Under the pieces are notes generated by a model. That model ran no database searches, was not told where the DNA came from, and saw only the letters and a list, made by a program, of their open reading frames with translations. Source: Streptomyces olindensis (GTDB taxonomy: Bacteria; Actinomycetota; Actinomycetes; Streptomycetales; Streptomycetaceae). Taken from it: a stretch of DNA of 64,000 bases. Numbering within the stretch: position 1 is the first letter of the stretch; the number at the start of each line of letters is the position of its first letter. The stretch is from the NCBI GenBank assembly GCA_000696115.1, contig JJOH01000017.1:72775-136774 (forward strand), read 5' to 3'. Position numbers and translations under genes: made by a program. This document shows positions 16,217 through 25,346 of the stretch, in pieces.

Positions 16217-17518
16217 GTGTCCTCATACACGAAGTCCTTCAAGGTGCCCTTCTGGGCCCAGATCATCGCCGGTCTCGTCCTGGGTGTGCTGCTCGGCTGG
16301 CTCGCCCGCAGTCAGGACCTCTCCTGGCTGGTCACGACCCTGGAGAAGGTCGGCGACACCTTCATCGGGCTGCTGAAGCTCGCCGTCGCCCCGCTCGTCT
16401 TCTTCGCGATCCTGGTCTCGATCACCAACCTGCGGAAGGTCAACAACGCGGCCCGCCTGGCCTCGCGCACCCTCCTCTGGTTCATGATCACGTCGCTGAT
16501 CGCGGTGAGCATCGGCCTCGTCATCGGCCTGGTGACCAACCCCGGCGCCGGCACCGGCCTCACGCCCAGGGACGGCGCGAAGCCCGAGGACACCGGCTCC
16601 TGGATCGACTTCCTCACCGGCATCATCCCGACCGACGTCATCACGCCGTTCACCGAGCTGAACGTGCTGCAGATCGTCTTCATGGCCGCCGTCGCCGGTA
16701 TCGCCGCCCTCCAGCTCGGCGAGAAGGCCCAGCCGATCCTCACCCTGAGCGAGTCCGTCCTCACCCTGCTCCAGAAGGCGCTGTGGTGGGTCATCCGGCT
16801 CGCCCCGATCGGCACCGTCGGCCTCATCGGCAACGCCATCGCCACCTACGGCTGGGACCTCATCGGCAAGTACGCGACGTTCACCGCCGACATCTACGTC
16901 GGCTGCCTCATCGTGCTGTTCGGCGTCTACCCGACGCTGCTCGCGACCGTCGCCAAGGTCAACCCGATCCAGTTCTTCAAGGGCGCCTGGCCCGCGATCC
17001 AGCTGGCCTTCGTCTCCCGCTCGTCCGTGGGCACCATGCCGCTGACGCAGAAGGTCACCGAGCGGCTCGGCGTGCCGAAGGAGTACGCCTCCTTCGCGGT
17101 GCCGTTCGGCGCCACGACCAAGATGGACGGCTGCGCCGCGATCTACCCGGCCATCGCCGCGATCTTCGTCGCCCAGATCTTCGACATCCAGCTGGGCATC
17201 GGCGACTACCTGCTCATCGCGTTCGTCTCGGTCGTCGGCTCCGCCGCCACGGCCGGCCTCACCGGCGCCACGGTCATGCTGACCCTCACCCTGTCCACCC
17301 TCGGCCTGCCGATGGAGGGTGTGGGTCTGCTCCTCGCGATCGACCCGATCCTGGACATGATCCGCACCGCGACCAACGTCGCCGGGCAGGCGCTGATCCC
17401 GGTCCTGGTCTCGGCCCGCGAGAACCTGCTCGACCGGGACGCCTACGCCACGGCCGACGGCTCCTCCCTGGACGAGCCGCGGGACGCGCGGCCCGAGCAG
17501 GTGCCCGCGGCGGCCTGA
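16217..17518 (+). CDS. Cation:dicarboxylate symporter (DAACS family, DctA/GltP-like)
   Basis: A 433-residue inner-membrane secondary transporter that takes up C4-dicarboxylates or glutamate/aspartate with protons or sodium. About eight helices plus re-entrant loops are visible. The family's serine-rich hairpin reads FVSRSSVGTMPLTQKV, followed by VPFGATTKMDGCAAIYPAIA (equivalent to the NMDGT region, here KMDGC) and DPILDMIRTATNVAGQALIP, the helix-8 substrate motif. The GTG start leads into a typical first helix. A hairpin terminator follows (17537-17570), so it is a single-gene unit. Confidence 0.93.
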   Translation: MSSYTKSFKVPFWAQIIAGLVLGVLLGWLARSQDLSWLVTTLEKVGDTFIGLLKLAVAPLVFFAILVSITNLRKVNNAARLASRTLLWFMITSLIAVSIGLVIGLVTNPGAGTGLTPRDGAKPEDTGSWIDFLTGIIPTDVITPFTELNVLQIVFMAAVAGIAALQLGEKAQPILTLSESVLTLLQKALWWVIRLAPIGTVGLIGNAIATYGWDLIGKYATFTADIYVGCLIVLFGVYPTLLATVAKVNPIQFFKGAWPAIQLAFVSRSSVGTMPLTQKVTERLGVPKEYASFAVPFGATTKMDGCAAIYPAIAAIFVAQIFDIQLGIGDYLLIAFVSVVGSAATAGLTGATVMLTLTLSTLGLPMEGVGLLLAIDPILDMIRTATNVAGQALIPVLVSARENLLDRDAYATADGSSLDEPRDARPEQVPAAA

Positions 17519-17536
17519 CGTACCGACGGCCTCCGG

Positions 17537-17570
17537 CCGGTCCTTGGCGGGTTTCCCCGCCGAGGACCGG
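17537..17570 (+). terminator. Hairpin terminator after the symporter gene
   Basis: CCGGTCCTTGGCGGG (17537-17551) pairs with CCCGCCGAGGACCGG (17556-17570) with one G-T wobble and a 4-nt loop, 19 bp after the stop codon. Confidence 0.75.
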
Positions 17571-17622
17571 TTGGCGGGTTTCCCGGCCGAGGGCCGGCCG
17601 AGGGGACCGTACGCTAAGCGGT

Positions 17623-18288
17623 ATGGGTGCCGTGAAGACGAAGCGGATGCCGCGCGCGGTCCGTGAACAGCAGATGCTGGACGCCGCCGTGCGGATCTTC
17701 GGCCAACGCGGGTACATGGCCGCGTCGATGGACGAGATAGCCGAACTCGCGGGCGTCTCCAAGCCGTTGGTCTATCTGTACCTGAACTCGAAGGAAGACC
17801 TCTTCACCGCCTGCATCCGCCGGGAGGCCAAGGCCCTCGTCGAGGCGGTACGGGTCGGCGTCCGCCGCGATCTGCCCGCCGACCGGCAACTGTGGGAAGG
17901 CCTCGGCGCGTTCTTCGCGCACACCGCCGAGCACCCCGACGCCTGGTCGGTCCTGCACCTCCAGGCCCGCACGCACGGCGAGCCCTTCGCCGCCGAAGTC
18001 GCCGCGATGCGCGAGGAGATCGTCGCGTTCGTGACGCAGCTGATCCTCGCCGGGGCCCGCGAGGCCCACCGCGACCCCGACCTCCCCGAGCGCGAGGTCG
18101 CCGGGCTCGCCGAGGCCCTGGTCGGCGCCGCCGAGTCCCTCGCGGCCTGGGCGAACGCCACCCCGGGCGTCACCGCCCGCCAGGCGGCGGCCACGATGAT
18201 GAACTTCGCCTGGGCCGGCCTCGGCGACCTCATGGCGGGACGGCCGTGGTCGCCCCCGGGGGAGGGGACGGAGGCCGCGGCCGGGTAG
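17623..18288 (+). CDS. TetR family transcriptional regulator
   Basis: A 221-residue regulator. The TetR HTH is at about residues 13-60: REQQMLDAAVRIFGQRGYMA, then IAELAGVSKPLVYLYLNSKE. The C-terminal helical region is the ligand domain. A TACGCT box ends 7 nt before the ATG with no clear ribosome site, so it may be leaderless. It faces the MaoC/FabG operon tail-to-tail and is the nearest TetR gene to the palindromic operator at 20547, so it is a candidate regulator of that lipid locus; this is inference from position. Confidence 0.92.
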   Translation: MGAVKTKRMPRAVREQQMLDAAVRIFGQRGYMAASMDEIAELAGVSKPLVYLYLNSKEDLFTACIRREAKALVEAVRVGVRRDLPADRQLWEGLGAFFAHTAEHPDAWSVLHLQARTHGEPFAAEVAAMREEIVAFVTQLILAGAREAHRDPDLPEREVAGLAEALVGAAESLAAWANATPGVTARQAAATMMNFAWAGLGDLMAGRPWSPPGEGTEAAAG

Positions 18289-18323
18289 GCGCCCGTTCGC
18301 CGGTCCGGCCGGGCGGCTTTCTC

Positions 18324-19175
18324 TCAAGTGGGCAGGACCTCTCCGGCCACGTGCAGTCGGTCGTTCCGGCCCCGGAGTTCGAAGCGGGCGTGCTCCGCCG
18401 CGTACGTCACCGTGCCGGGCAGCAGTACCGGTGCCCTGAACTCCGCGCGCACGTGGCAGGAGTCCGGTGTGCCGTGCGCGGCGAGGCAGCGGGCGGCCGT
18501 CCACATGCCGTGGGCGATGGCCCGGGGGAAGCCGAACAGCCGGGCGGTGAGCGGGTGGAGGTGGATCGGGTTGCGGTCGCCGGAGGCGGCCGCGTAGTGC
18601 CGCCCGACGTCCCCGCCGAGCCGCCACTCGGCGACCGACGGCAGCGGCTTGCGCGCCTCCTCCTCCCGGGCGGCACCGGCGGACTGCCGGGTGCGGTGCC
18701 GTGCCAGGTACGTGCTCGTCGACTCCCACACGACGTCCCCGGCGCCGCGCACCTCGGTGACGACCGTGGCCTCGGTGCCGCGCCGGTGCGGTGCCAACCC
18801 CTCGACGTGGACGGAGAGTTCGTAGGCGCCGGTGGCCGGCAGCGGTTGCCGCCGCGTGATCGTGATCGACGTGTGGACGAGGCCGAGCAGCGGCAGCGGG
18901 AAGTCCCGGCCGCTCATCAGCCGCATGGCCAGAGGGAAGCCCAGCACGTGCGGATACGTCACCGGCAGCGCGTCCGCCCCGGTCGGGAAGCCGCAGACCC
19001 GCTCGTAGGCCGCCAGCCGCGCGAGGTCGACGCGCAGGCCGGGCAGGACGAGCCGGGTGCGGGGGAACCCGGCGTCGGGGGCCGGGCGTTTGAAGGGGGA
19101 CAGCAGGGCACCGCGGGCGAGGAGCGGGGCGAGGGAGGGGGACCCGGTGAGGACGAGGGCGGAGGGGTCGGTCAT
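18324..19175 (-). CDS. MaoC-like hot-dog dehydratase
   Basis: A 283-residue protein with an N-terminal hot-dog-like half and a C-terminal MaoC/hydratase half. The hydratase active-site region is YAAASGDRNPIHLHPLTARL (D/H pair of the R-hydratase motif), followed by AIAHGMWTAA. Such proteins hydrate trans-2-enoyl-CoA or dehydrate 3-hydroxyacyl thioesters. Its start shares one base with the stop of the FabG-type gene, so the pair is an operon and likely acts on the same acyl chains. Expected location is cytoplasmic. Confidence 0.88.
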   Translation of the reverse strand: MTDPSALVLTGSPSLAPLLARGALLSPFKRPAPDAGFPRTRLVLPGLRVDLARLAAYERVCGFPTGADALPVTYPHVLGFPLAMRLMSGRDFPLPLLGLVHTSITITRRQPLPATGAYELSVHVEGLAPHRRGTEATVVTEVRGAGDVVWESTSTYLARHRTRQSAGAAREEEARKPLPSVAEWRLGGDVGRHYAAASGDRNPIHLHPLTARLFGFPRAIAHGMWTAARCLAAHGTPDSCHVRAEFRAPVLLPGTVTYAAEHARFELRGRNDRLHVAGEVLPT

Positions 19176-20500
19176 CACGCCCCCAGCAGGCTCTGACCGC
19201 AGACGCGGACGATCTGGCCGTTGACCGCGCCCGAGGCCGGGTGCGCGAGCCAGGCGGTGGTCTCGGCGACGTCGACCGGGAGGCCGCCCTGGGCGAGGGA
19301 GTTCATCCGGCGGCCCGCCTCGCGGATGAACAGCGGGATCGCGGCCGTCATCTTCGTCTCGATGAAGCCCGGCGCGACCGCGTTGACCGTCACGCCGTGC
19401 TCCGCGAGCGCGCGCGGCGCCAGGGAGCGGACCAGGCCGACGATGCCCGCCTTGCTCGCCCCGTAGTTGGTCTGCCCCGCGTTCCCGGCGAGGCCCGCGA
19501 TCGACGCCGTGGCCACGATCGAGCCGCCGCGCCGCAGCGTCCCGGCCTTCAGCAGGGCGTCCGTCGTGCGCAGCACACTCGCCAGGTTCACTTCGAGGAC
19601 GGAGATCCAGCGTTCGGCCGGCATGTTCACCAGGCGCCGGTCGCGGGTGATGCCCGCGTTGTGGATCAGCAGGTCCAGGCCGTCCGGCAGGGCCTCGGCG
19701 ATCCGGGCGGCCGCGTCGGCGGCGGTGATGTCGAGGAGCAGGGCGGTGCCGCCGAGCCGGTCGGCGACGCGCCGGGCGTCCGGCCCGGCCTGCGGCACGT
19801 CGAGGACGACGACCCGGGCCCCGTCCCGCGCGAGCGTCTCGGCGACGGCCTCGCCGATACCGCGGGCGGCGCCGGTGATCAGGGCGGTGCGGCCGGTGAG
19901 GGGGCGGTCCCAGTCGACGGGGGCGGTGGTCTCCTGGGGCGGGCCCACCTCCTGGGGCGGGCCCACCTCGATCACCTGCCCGCTCACGTAGGCCGACCTG
20001 GGCGACAGCAGGAACCGCAGCGTGGACTCGGCGGCGGAGGCGTCCGTGAGGCGGACCAGGTTCACGGTCCTGCCCCGGCCGATCTCCTTGCCGAGCGAGC
20101 GCGTGAACCCCTCCAGGGCCTGCTGGGCCGCCGCCTGGTGGTGGTCGGCCGGGTCGAGTGGGGCACCGAGCACGACCACGCGGCCGCTCGCCGCGACCGA
20201 CCGTACGACCGGGTGCAGGGCGGCGTGGACCTCGGCCAGGCCCTCCACGTCCCGCACCCCCGTCGCGTCCAGGACGACGGCCCCCGCCCGGTGGCCGCCG
20301 GCCGGGCCGATCCCCGTACGGGCCAGGACCGGCGCCAGGTCCAGGCCGGACGGGCCGGCCGTGACGTGGCGCAGGCCGCCGTCCAGGGCGGGCCGCTCGG
20401 GGGACCAGCGCACCAGGTCCGCGGGCTGCGGCAGACCGAGCCGGCGGGTGAGGAAACGGCCGGGTCCGGTGGCGGTGAAGCTCAGATAGCGGTCGGCCAT
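19175..20500 (-). CDS. 3-oxoacyl-ACP/CoA reductase, long FabG4-like form
   Basis: A 441-residue SDR protein with an N-terminal flavodoxin-like half and a C-terminal catalytic Rossmann domain, the layout of mycobacterial FabG4 (HMwFabG). The NAD(P) motif TGAARGIGEAVAE is at about residue 208, NAG at LIHNAGITRD, and the catalytic Ser-Tyr-Lys set lies in VATASIAGLAGNAGQTNYGA plus SKAG. It reduces 3-oxoacyl thioesters. Between the halves (about residues 178-189) the hexapeptide EVGPPQ occurs twice, from an exact 18-bp tandem duplication at 19933-19968. It is co-transcribed with the MaoC gene and divergent from the thiolase. Confidence 0.92.
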   Translation of the reverse strand: MADRYLSFTATGPGRFLTRRLGLPQPADLVRWSPERPALDGGLRHVTAGPSGLDLAPVLARTGIGPAGGHRAGAVVLDATGVRDVEGLAEVHAALHPVVRSVAASGRVVVLGAPLDPADHHQAAAQQALEGFTRSLGKEIGRGRTVNLVRLTDASAAESTLRFLLSPRSAYVSGQVIEVGPPQEVGPPQETTAPVDWDRPLTGRTALITGAARGIGEAVAETLARDGARVVVLDVPQAGPDARRVADRLGGTALLLDITAADAAARIAEALPDGLDLLIHNAGITRDRRLVNMPAERWISVLEVNLASVLRTTDALLKAGTLRRGGSIVATASIAGLAGNAGQTNYGASKAGIVGLVRSLAPRALAEHGVTVNAVAPGFIETKMTAAIPLFIREAGRRMNSLAQGGLPVDVAETTAWLAHPASGAVNGQIVRVCGQSLLGA

Positions 20501-20546
20501 TCCAACTCCCAGCTTGCGACGACGGCTCAGTGCAGGGGCACAACTG

Positions 20547-20576
20547 CTTACTCTGGAGTAAGGTTACCGGAGGTAA
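20547..20576. promoter_or_regulatory. Palindromic operator between FabG and thiolase genes
   Basis: CTTACTCTGGAGTAAG (20547-20562) is a perfect 6+4+6 inverted repeat. TTACCGGAGGTAA (20564-20576) directly after it is a second 5+3+5 copy with a related TTAC/GTAA pattern. The pair sits in the 106-bp gap of the divergent lipid genes, where a TetR-type repressor would control both directions. Confidence 0.6.
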
Positions 20577-20606
20577 GGCTACGTCGCAGGCGAGGAGCAG
20601 GTCGAG

Positions 20607-21890
20607 ATGAGCCCCCAGAAGATGTCGGTGCGGCGCGTGGCGGTCATCGGCGGAGCGCGCATCCCCTTCGCCCGCTCCGACGGCCCGTACGCCACCGCCT
20701 CCAACCAGCAGATGCTCACCGCCGCCCTGGACGGCCTCGTCGAGCGCCACGGGCTCCAGGAGCCGGGCGCCGTCGGGGAGTTCGTCGCCGGCGCGGTCCT
20801 CAAGCACAGCCGCGACTTCAACCTCGCCCGCGAGACAGTCCTCGGCTCGAAGCTCCACCCGAGCACTCCCGCCTACGACATCCAGCAGGCCTGCGGCACC
20901 GGCCTCCAGGCCGTCATCGCCGCCGCCAACAAGATCGCCCTCGGCCAGACCGACTCGGCCATCGCGGGCGGCGCCGACACCGCCAGCGACGCACCCCTCG
21001 GCGTCAACGACTCCCTGCGCCGGATCCTGTTGGAAGCCCGCCGGGCGAAGTCGCTCGGCGGGCGGATGAAGGCCCTGGCGAAGGTGCGCCCGGGCCACCT
21101 CGTCCCCGACATCCCGCGCAACGCCGAGCCGCGCACCGGCCTGTCCATGGGCGAACACGCCGCCGTCACCGCCCGCGCCTGGGGCATCCGCCGCGAGGCC
21201 CAGGACGAACTGGCCGCGACCAGCCACCAGCGGCTGGCGGCGGCGTACGAACGCGGCTTCTTCGAGGACCTGGTGATCCCCTTCCGGGGTCTCGCCCGCG
21301 ACCAGAACCTGCGCCCCGGCTCGACCGTGGAGAAACTGGCCGCCCTGAAGCCGGTGTTCGGGCTCGACCACCCCGACCCGACCATGACGGCCGGGAACTC
21401 GACGCCGCTGACGGACGGTGCCGCGACCGTCCTGCTGGCGAGCGAGGAGTGGGCCCGCGAGCGCGGCTTCGAGCCGCTGGCGTACCTGACGGCGTACGAG
21501 ACGGCGGCCGTCGACTTCGTGGGCGGGGATGTCGCCGGTGGCGAGGACGGGCTGCTCATGGCACCGGCGTACGCGGTCCCGCGCATGCTGGAGCGGGCCG
21601 GGCTCGGCCTGGACGACTTCGACCTCGTCGAGATCCACGAGGCGTTCGCCTCCCAGGTGCTGGCCACGCTCGCCGCCTGGGAGAAGCGCGGCCTCGGCAC
21701 GGTCGACCGCGCCCGGCTGAACGTCGCCGGCTCCTCCCTCGCCACCGGCCACCCCTTCGCCGCCACCGGCGCCCGGATCGTCGCCACGCTGGCCAAACTG
21801 CTGGCCGAACGGGACGCGCCCGCCCGGGGGTTGATCTCCGTGTGCGCGGCGGGCGGGCAGGGCGTGACGGCGATCCTGGAGCGGGCCTGA
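20607..21890 (+). CDS. Acetyl-CoA C-acyltransferase (thiolase, FadA/FadI-like)
   Basis: A 427-residue thiolase. The nucleophilic cysteine is in YDIQQACGTGLQAVIAAANK (about residue 95), the histidine in GHPFAATGARIVATLAKLL, the second cysteine in ISVCAAGGQGVTAILERA, and the NEAF-equivalent is EIHEAFASQV. It cleaves or forms 3-oxoacyl-CoA in fatty acid oxidation. With the divergent FabG4-like reductase and MaoC hydratase it makes a three-enzyme set covering most of a beta-oxidation-type cycle. Ribosome site gaggag is 9 nt before the ATG. The shared operator at 20547 suggests coordinate control. Confidence 0.94.
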   Translation: MSPQKMSVRRVAVIGGARIPFARSDGPYATASNQQMLTAALDGLVERHGLQEPGAVGEFVAGAVLKHSRDFNLARETVLGSKLHPSTPAYDIQQACGTGLQAVIAAANKIALGQTDSAIAGGADTASDAPLGVNDSLRRILLEARRAKSLGGRMKALAKVRPGHLVPDIPRNAEPRTGLSMGEHAAVTARAWGIRREAQDELAATSHQRLAAAYERGFFEDLVIPFRGLARDQNLRPGSTVEKLAALKPVFGLDHPDPTMTAGNSTPLTDGAATVLLASEEWARERGFEPLAYLTAYETAAVDFVGGDVAGGEDGLLMAPAYAVPRMLERAGLGLDDFDLVEIHEAFASQVLATLAAWEKRGLGTVDRARLNVAGSSLATGHPFAATGARIVATLAKLLAERDAPARGLISVCAAGGQGVTAILERA

Positions 21891-22120
21891 CCGCACGCCA
21901 AACCGAAGCTGAAGGACCCTCACGTAACCCCCGAGAATGCACAGCCCTGGCGCCGGACCATCCCCGAACCCGCACACACCCGCCACGTAAGGGCCGTACG
22001 ATCCCGTTCCTACCGTCAGTAACCCCTTTCGGGGGGTTCCGCCGGTTGAGCGCCTCGGCGTGCGAGGCACGTACGTCATGCAGCAAGCAGTTCTCCCGCT
22101 GCACGCCCCAGGAGCCGCCC
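21891..22120 (+). other. Gap with weak hairpin before the acyl-CoA synthetase gene
   Basis: 230 bases without a gene. AACCCC and GGGGTT arms around a short loop at 22021-22038 could form a small terminator for the thiolase transcript. A promoter for the next gene is expected but not clear. Confidence 0.4.
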
Positions 22121-24040
22121 GTGTCCACTGCGTATCCCTCCTCCGCCTACGGCGACGTGTACGGCGGGCCGGTCCTGGTGGCGCCCGAGGTGCGGCGCCT
22201 GGACGGGGCGGTGCGGGAGGCGTCCGTGCCGCCGCTGGCGCCGCCGTGGACGCACGGGTCGCTCGCCGACCTGCCGTTCGACAACGCGAGCGCCGACCCG
22301 GGCGCCCTGGTGCTCAGCCGCAAGGACGCCGACGGGCGCTGGAGCGACGTCACGGCGGCGCAGTTCGCCGACCAGGTGCTGGCCGTGGCGAAGGGGCTGA
22401 TCGCCGAGGGGCTGATGCCGGGCGACCGGGTCGCCGTGATGGCCCGCACGATCTACGAGTGGACGGTCCTGGACTTCGCGGCCTGGGCGGCCGGCCTGGT
22501 CACCGTCCCCGTCTACCCGACCTCCTCCGTCTTCCAGGCCCGCTGGATCCTCCAGGACTCCGGCGCGGTCGCCCTCGTCACCGAGACCGCCGGGCAGGCC
22601 GCCGCCCTCGGCCCCGAGCGGGAGCGGCTGCCCGACCTCAGGCACGTGTGGGTCGTGGAGAAGGGCCACGTGGACCGGCTCGCGGAGGCCGGGGCGCACC
22701 TGTCCGACCAGGAGGTGGAGGTGCGGCGCGGCATGCTCGGCCCGGGCACCCTCGCCACCCTCGTCTACACCTCGGGCACCACCGGACGTCCCAAGGGCTG
22801 CGCGCTCACCCACGGCAACTTCTTCGCCGAGGTCGACAACGCCATCGAGCTGCTCTACCCCGTCTTCCGGGCCAGGACCAGCGAAGAGGCCTCGGTCCTG
22901 CTGTTCCTGCCCATGTCCCACGTCTTCGGCCGCATGGTGGCGATCGCCTGCGTCCGGGCCCGGGTACGGCTGGGGCACGCGCCCAGCATCAAGGCGGAGG
23001 AGCTGCTGCCGGACCTGGCGAGCTTCCGGCCGACCTGTCTGATCGCCATCCCGTACATGCTGGAGAAGGTCTTCAACTCGGCCCGCGCCAAGGCCGAGGC
23101 GGGCGGCCGGGTGACGTCGTTCGACCGCGCGGTCGCGGTGGCCCAGCGCTACGGAGAGGCGATGGAGGCCCGCCAGACGGGCACCGGACCCGGCCCCTCC
23201 CGTGCCCTCAAGGCCGCCCGCGCCTTCTACGACCCGCTCGTCTACCGCCGCATCCGCAACGCCATGGGCGGCAGGGTCCGCTACGCCATCTGCGGCGGCT
23301 CACCGCTCGGCCGCCGCCTCGCCGCGTTCTACTCCGGTGCCGGCATCGAGATCTTCGAGGGCTACGGCCTGACCGAGACCACCGGCGCGTCGACCGTCAC
23401 CCCGCCCCTGAAACCCCGCCTGGGCACGGTCGGCTGGCCGCTGCCCGGCACCCGCGTCCGCATCGCCGCCGACGGCGAGATCCTCGTCGGCGGCGACCAC
23501 GTGCTGCGCGGCTACTGGGACCCCCAGGCCGGCGGCGTCGTCCCCGCCGCACCGGACGGCTGGCTCGCCACCGGCGACATCGGCGAACTGGACGACGAGG
23601 GCTACCTCACGATCACCGGCCGCAAGAAGGAACTCCTCATCACCGCGGGCGGCAAGTCCGTCGCCCCGGCACCCCTGGAGAACTGGCTGCGGGCCCACCC
23701 GCTGATCTCCCAGTGCCTCGTCCTCGGCGACGGCCGCCCCTACGTCGCCGCCCTGATCACCCTCGACGAGGCCGGCATCACCCACTGGCGCCGCATGAAC
23801 GGCAAACACCCCGTCCCGCCCGGCCTCCTCGTCGACGACGAGGAACTCCGCGCCGTCCTCCAACGCGCCGTCGACGAGGCCAACAAGATGGTCTCCCGCC
23901 CGGAGTCCATCCGCCGCTTCGCCATCCTCCCCGAGGACTTCACGGAGGAAGCGGGCCATCTGACGCCGTCGATGAAGCTCCGCCGCGAAGCGGTCCTGCG
24001 CGCGTTCGCGGCCGAGGTGGAGGGCCTGTACACGCGGTGA
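22121..24040 (+). CDS. Long-chain acyl-CoA synthetase (AMP-forming)
   Basis: A 639-residue AMP-binding enzyme that activates fatty acids with ATP and CoA. The P-loop-like motif YTSGTTGRPKGCALTHGN is at about residue 216, the linker/adenine motif YGLTETTGASTVTPP at about 417, and the C-terminal catalytic part WLATGDIGELDDEGYLTITG followed by RKKELLITAGGK at about 497. The length fits the FadD15-like group. The GTG is chosen for its aggag ribosome site 6 nt upstream; an open frame continuing far upstream is antisense to the FabG region. It lies beside the thiolase and FabG genes, supporting a fatty-acid role. Confidence 0.93.
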   Translation: MSTAYPSSAYGDVYGGPVLVAPEVRRLDGAVREASVPPLAPPWTHGSLADLPFDNASADPGALVLSRKDADGRWSDVTAAQFADQVLAVAKGLIAEGLMPGDRVAVMARTIYEWTVLDFAAWAAGLVTVPVYPTSSVFQARWILQDSGAVALVTETAGQAAALGPERERLPDLRHVWVVEKGHVDRLAEAGAHLSDQEVEVRRGMLGPGTLATLVYTSGTTGRPKGCALTHGNFFAEVDNAIELLYPVFRARTSEEASVLLFLPMSHVFGRMVAIACVRARVRLGHAPSIKAEELLPDLASFRPTCLIAIPYMLEKVFNSARAKAEAGGRVTSFDRAVAVAQRYGEAMEARQTGTGPGPSRALKAARAFYDPLVYRRIRNAMGGRVRYAICGGSPLGRRLAAFYSGAGIEIFEGYGLTETTGASTVTPPLKPRLGTVGWPLPGTRVRIAADGEILVGGDHVLRGYWDPQAGGVVPAAPDGWLATGDIGELDDEGYLTITGRKKELLITAGGKSVAPAPLENWLRAHPLISQCLVLGDGRPYVAALITLDEAGITHWRRMNGKHPVPPGLLVDDEELRAVLQRAVDEANKMVSRPESIRRFAILPEDFTEEAGHLTPSMKLRREAVLRAFAAEVEGLYTR

Positions 24041-24155
24041 GGCACCTTTGCGATCCCTTCACACGTGGTTCTTGACGGCGCAAGGCGCGTGCCCGTTGGC
24101 TTTCAGCCACCCCATACACCTCGTAGCGATGCCCCCCCATCGGAAGGCACCACCA

Positions 24156-25277
24156 GTGAAAGCGCGTAACACCCGTCGGACCGCTGTGCGCCCTGTCGCG
24201 ATAGCCCTGGCGGCCTCCGTGTCGGTCCTGTCCCTCACCGCGTGCGGCGACGAGGGGAGTGACGACGCCGCCGTGAAGAAGGGCAACGACATCACGGTGG
24301 GTCTCCTGCTGCCCGACCGGGACACGGCCCGCTTCGAGAAGTTCGACTACCCGCTCATCAAGCAGGAGGTCGCCTCCCTCACGGAGAACAAGGGCAAGGT
24401 CCGCTACGCCAACGCCGAGGCGAGCGTCGCCCGGCAGAGCGAGCAGTTCCGGAAGATGATCGCCGACAAGGTCGACGTCATCCTCGTCGACGCGCTGAAC
24501 TCCAAGTCCATCGCCCCGGACGTGCAGAAGGCCAAGGACGCCGGCATCCCGGTGGTCGCCTACGACCGGCTCGCCGAGGGCCCGATCGACGCCTACGTCT
24601 CCCACGACAACGAACTCGTCGGCCAGGTGCAGGCCCGCGCCATCCTCGGGGAACTCGGCGAGAACGCCGAGAACAGCAAGATCGTCATGATGAACGGCGA
24701 CCCCGCCGACCCCAACACGGCACGGTTCAAGAGCGGCGCGCTCGGCGAACTCCAGGGCCAGGTCGACATCGTTCAGCAGTACGACACCAAGGAGTGGAAG
24801 CCCGCCATCGCCAAGGCGAACATGGAGAAGGCGATCAAGACCGTCGGGCTGAACAACATCGACGCCGTCTACTCCGCCAACGACGGCATGGCGGGCGCCG
24901 TCATCGAGGCACTGAAGGAGGCGGGCGCCACCAAGATGCCGCCCGTGACCGGGCAGGACGCCAACCTGGACGCCGTGCAGCGGATCGTGTCGGGGGAGCA
25001 GTACATGACGGTGTACAAGTCCTTCCTGCTGGAGGCGACGAACGCCGCGAAGATCGCCGTGGCGAAGGTCCAGGGCCGCTCGATCGAGTTCGCCGCGCTG
25101 ACCCGGGAGACGGTCGACAGCCCGACGCAGAAGAACATCCCGGCGATGCTCGTGCCGGTGGTCGCCCTCACCAAGGACAACATCAAGGAGACGGTGATCA
25201 CGGACGGCGTGTACACCGTGAAGGACATCTGCACCCCGAAGTACAAGGCGGACTGCGCGGCGATCGGCCTGGAGTAG
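24156..25277 (+). CDS. Sugar ABC transporter substrate-binding lipoprotein (XylF-like), orphan
   Basis: A 373-residue periplasmic-binding-protein type 1 family member. A signal peptide with lipobox SLTAC gives a lipidated cysteine at about residue 30. The mature part shows the XylF/RbsB layout: ITVGLLLPDRDTARFEKFDY, VDVILVDALNSKSIAPDVQK, IPVVAYDRLAEGPIDAYVSH and AVYSANDGMAGAVIEALKEA. It should capture a sugar, by analogy xylose. No ATPase or permease gene is adjacent, so it must use a transporter encoded elsewhere. The GTG start is chosen at the basic n-region; an upstream ATG at 24129 is possible. Confidence 0.88.
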   Translation: MKARNTRRTAVRPVAIALAASVSVLSLTACGDEGSDDAAVKKGNDITVGLLLPDRDTARFEKFDYPLIKQEVASLTENKGKVRYANAEASVARQSEQFRKMIADKVDVILVDALNSKSIAPDVQKAKDAGIPVVAYDRLAEGPIDAYVSHDNELVGQVQARAILGELGENAENSKIVMMNGDPADPNTARFKSGALGELQGQVDIVQQYDTKEWKPAIAKANMEKAIKTVGLNNIDAVYSANDGMAGAVIEALKEAGATKMPPVTGQDANLDAVQRIVSGEQYMTVYKSFLLEATNAAKIAVAKVQGRSIEFAALTRETVDSPTQKNIPAMLVPVVALTKDNIKETVITDGVYTVKDICTPKYKADCAAIGLE

Positions 25278-25317
25278 ACCGGCCCTCAGGGCGTGGGAAC
25301 CCAAGGTATTGGAATAG

Positions 25318-25332
25318 ACAGTACAGAACTGT
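25318..25332. promoter_or_regulatory. Operator-like inverted repeat before TetR gene
   Basis: ACAGT (25318-25322) and ACTGT (25328-25332) form an inverted repeat 14 bp before the ATG, just ahead of a tgctagcgt -10-like stretch. I infer an autoregulatory site. Confidence 0.45.
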
Positions 25333-25346
25333 GCTAGCGTCCTGCC

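Noticed and set aside
18324..22079. 1251-codon minus-strand frame
   Set aside because: Only its last 283 codons (MaoC-like protein, to 19175) are a real gene; the rest is antisense to the thiolase and out of frame with the FabG gene.
19241..22120. Upstream extension of the acyl-CoA synthetase frame
   Set aside because: The open frame runs through antisense FabG and out-of-frame thiolase sequence; the natural start is GTG 22121 with a ribosome site.
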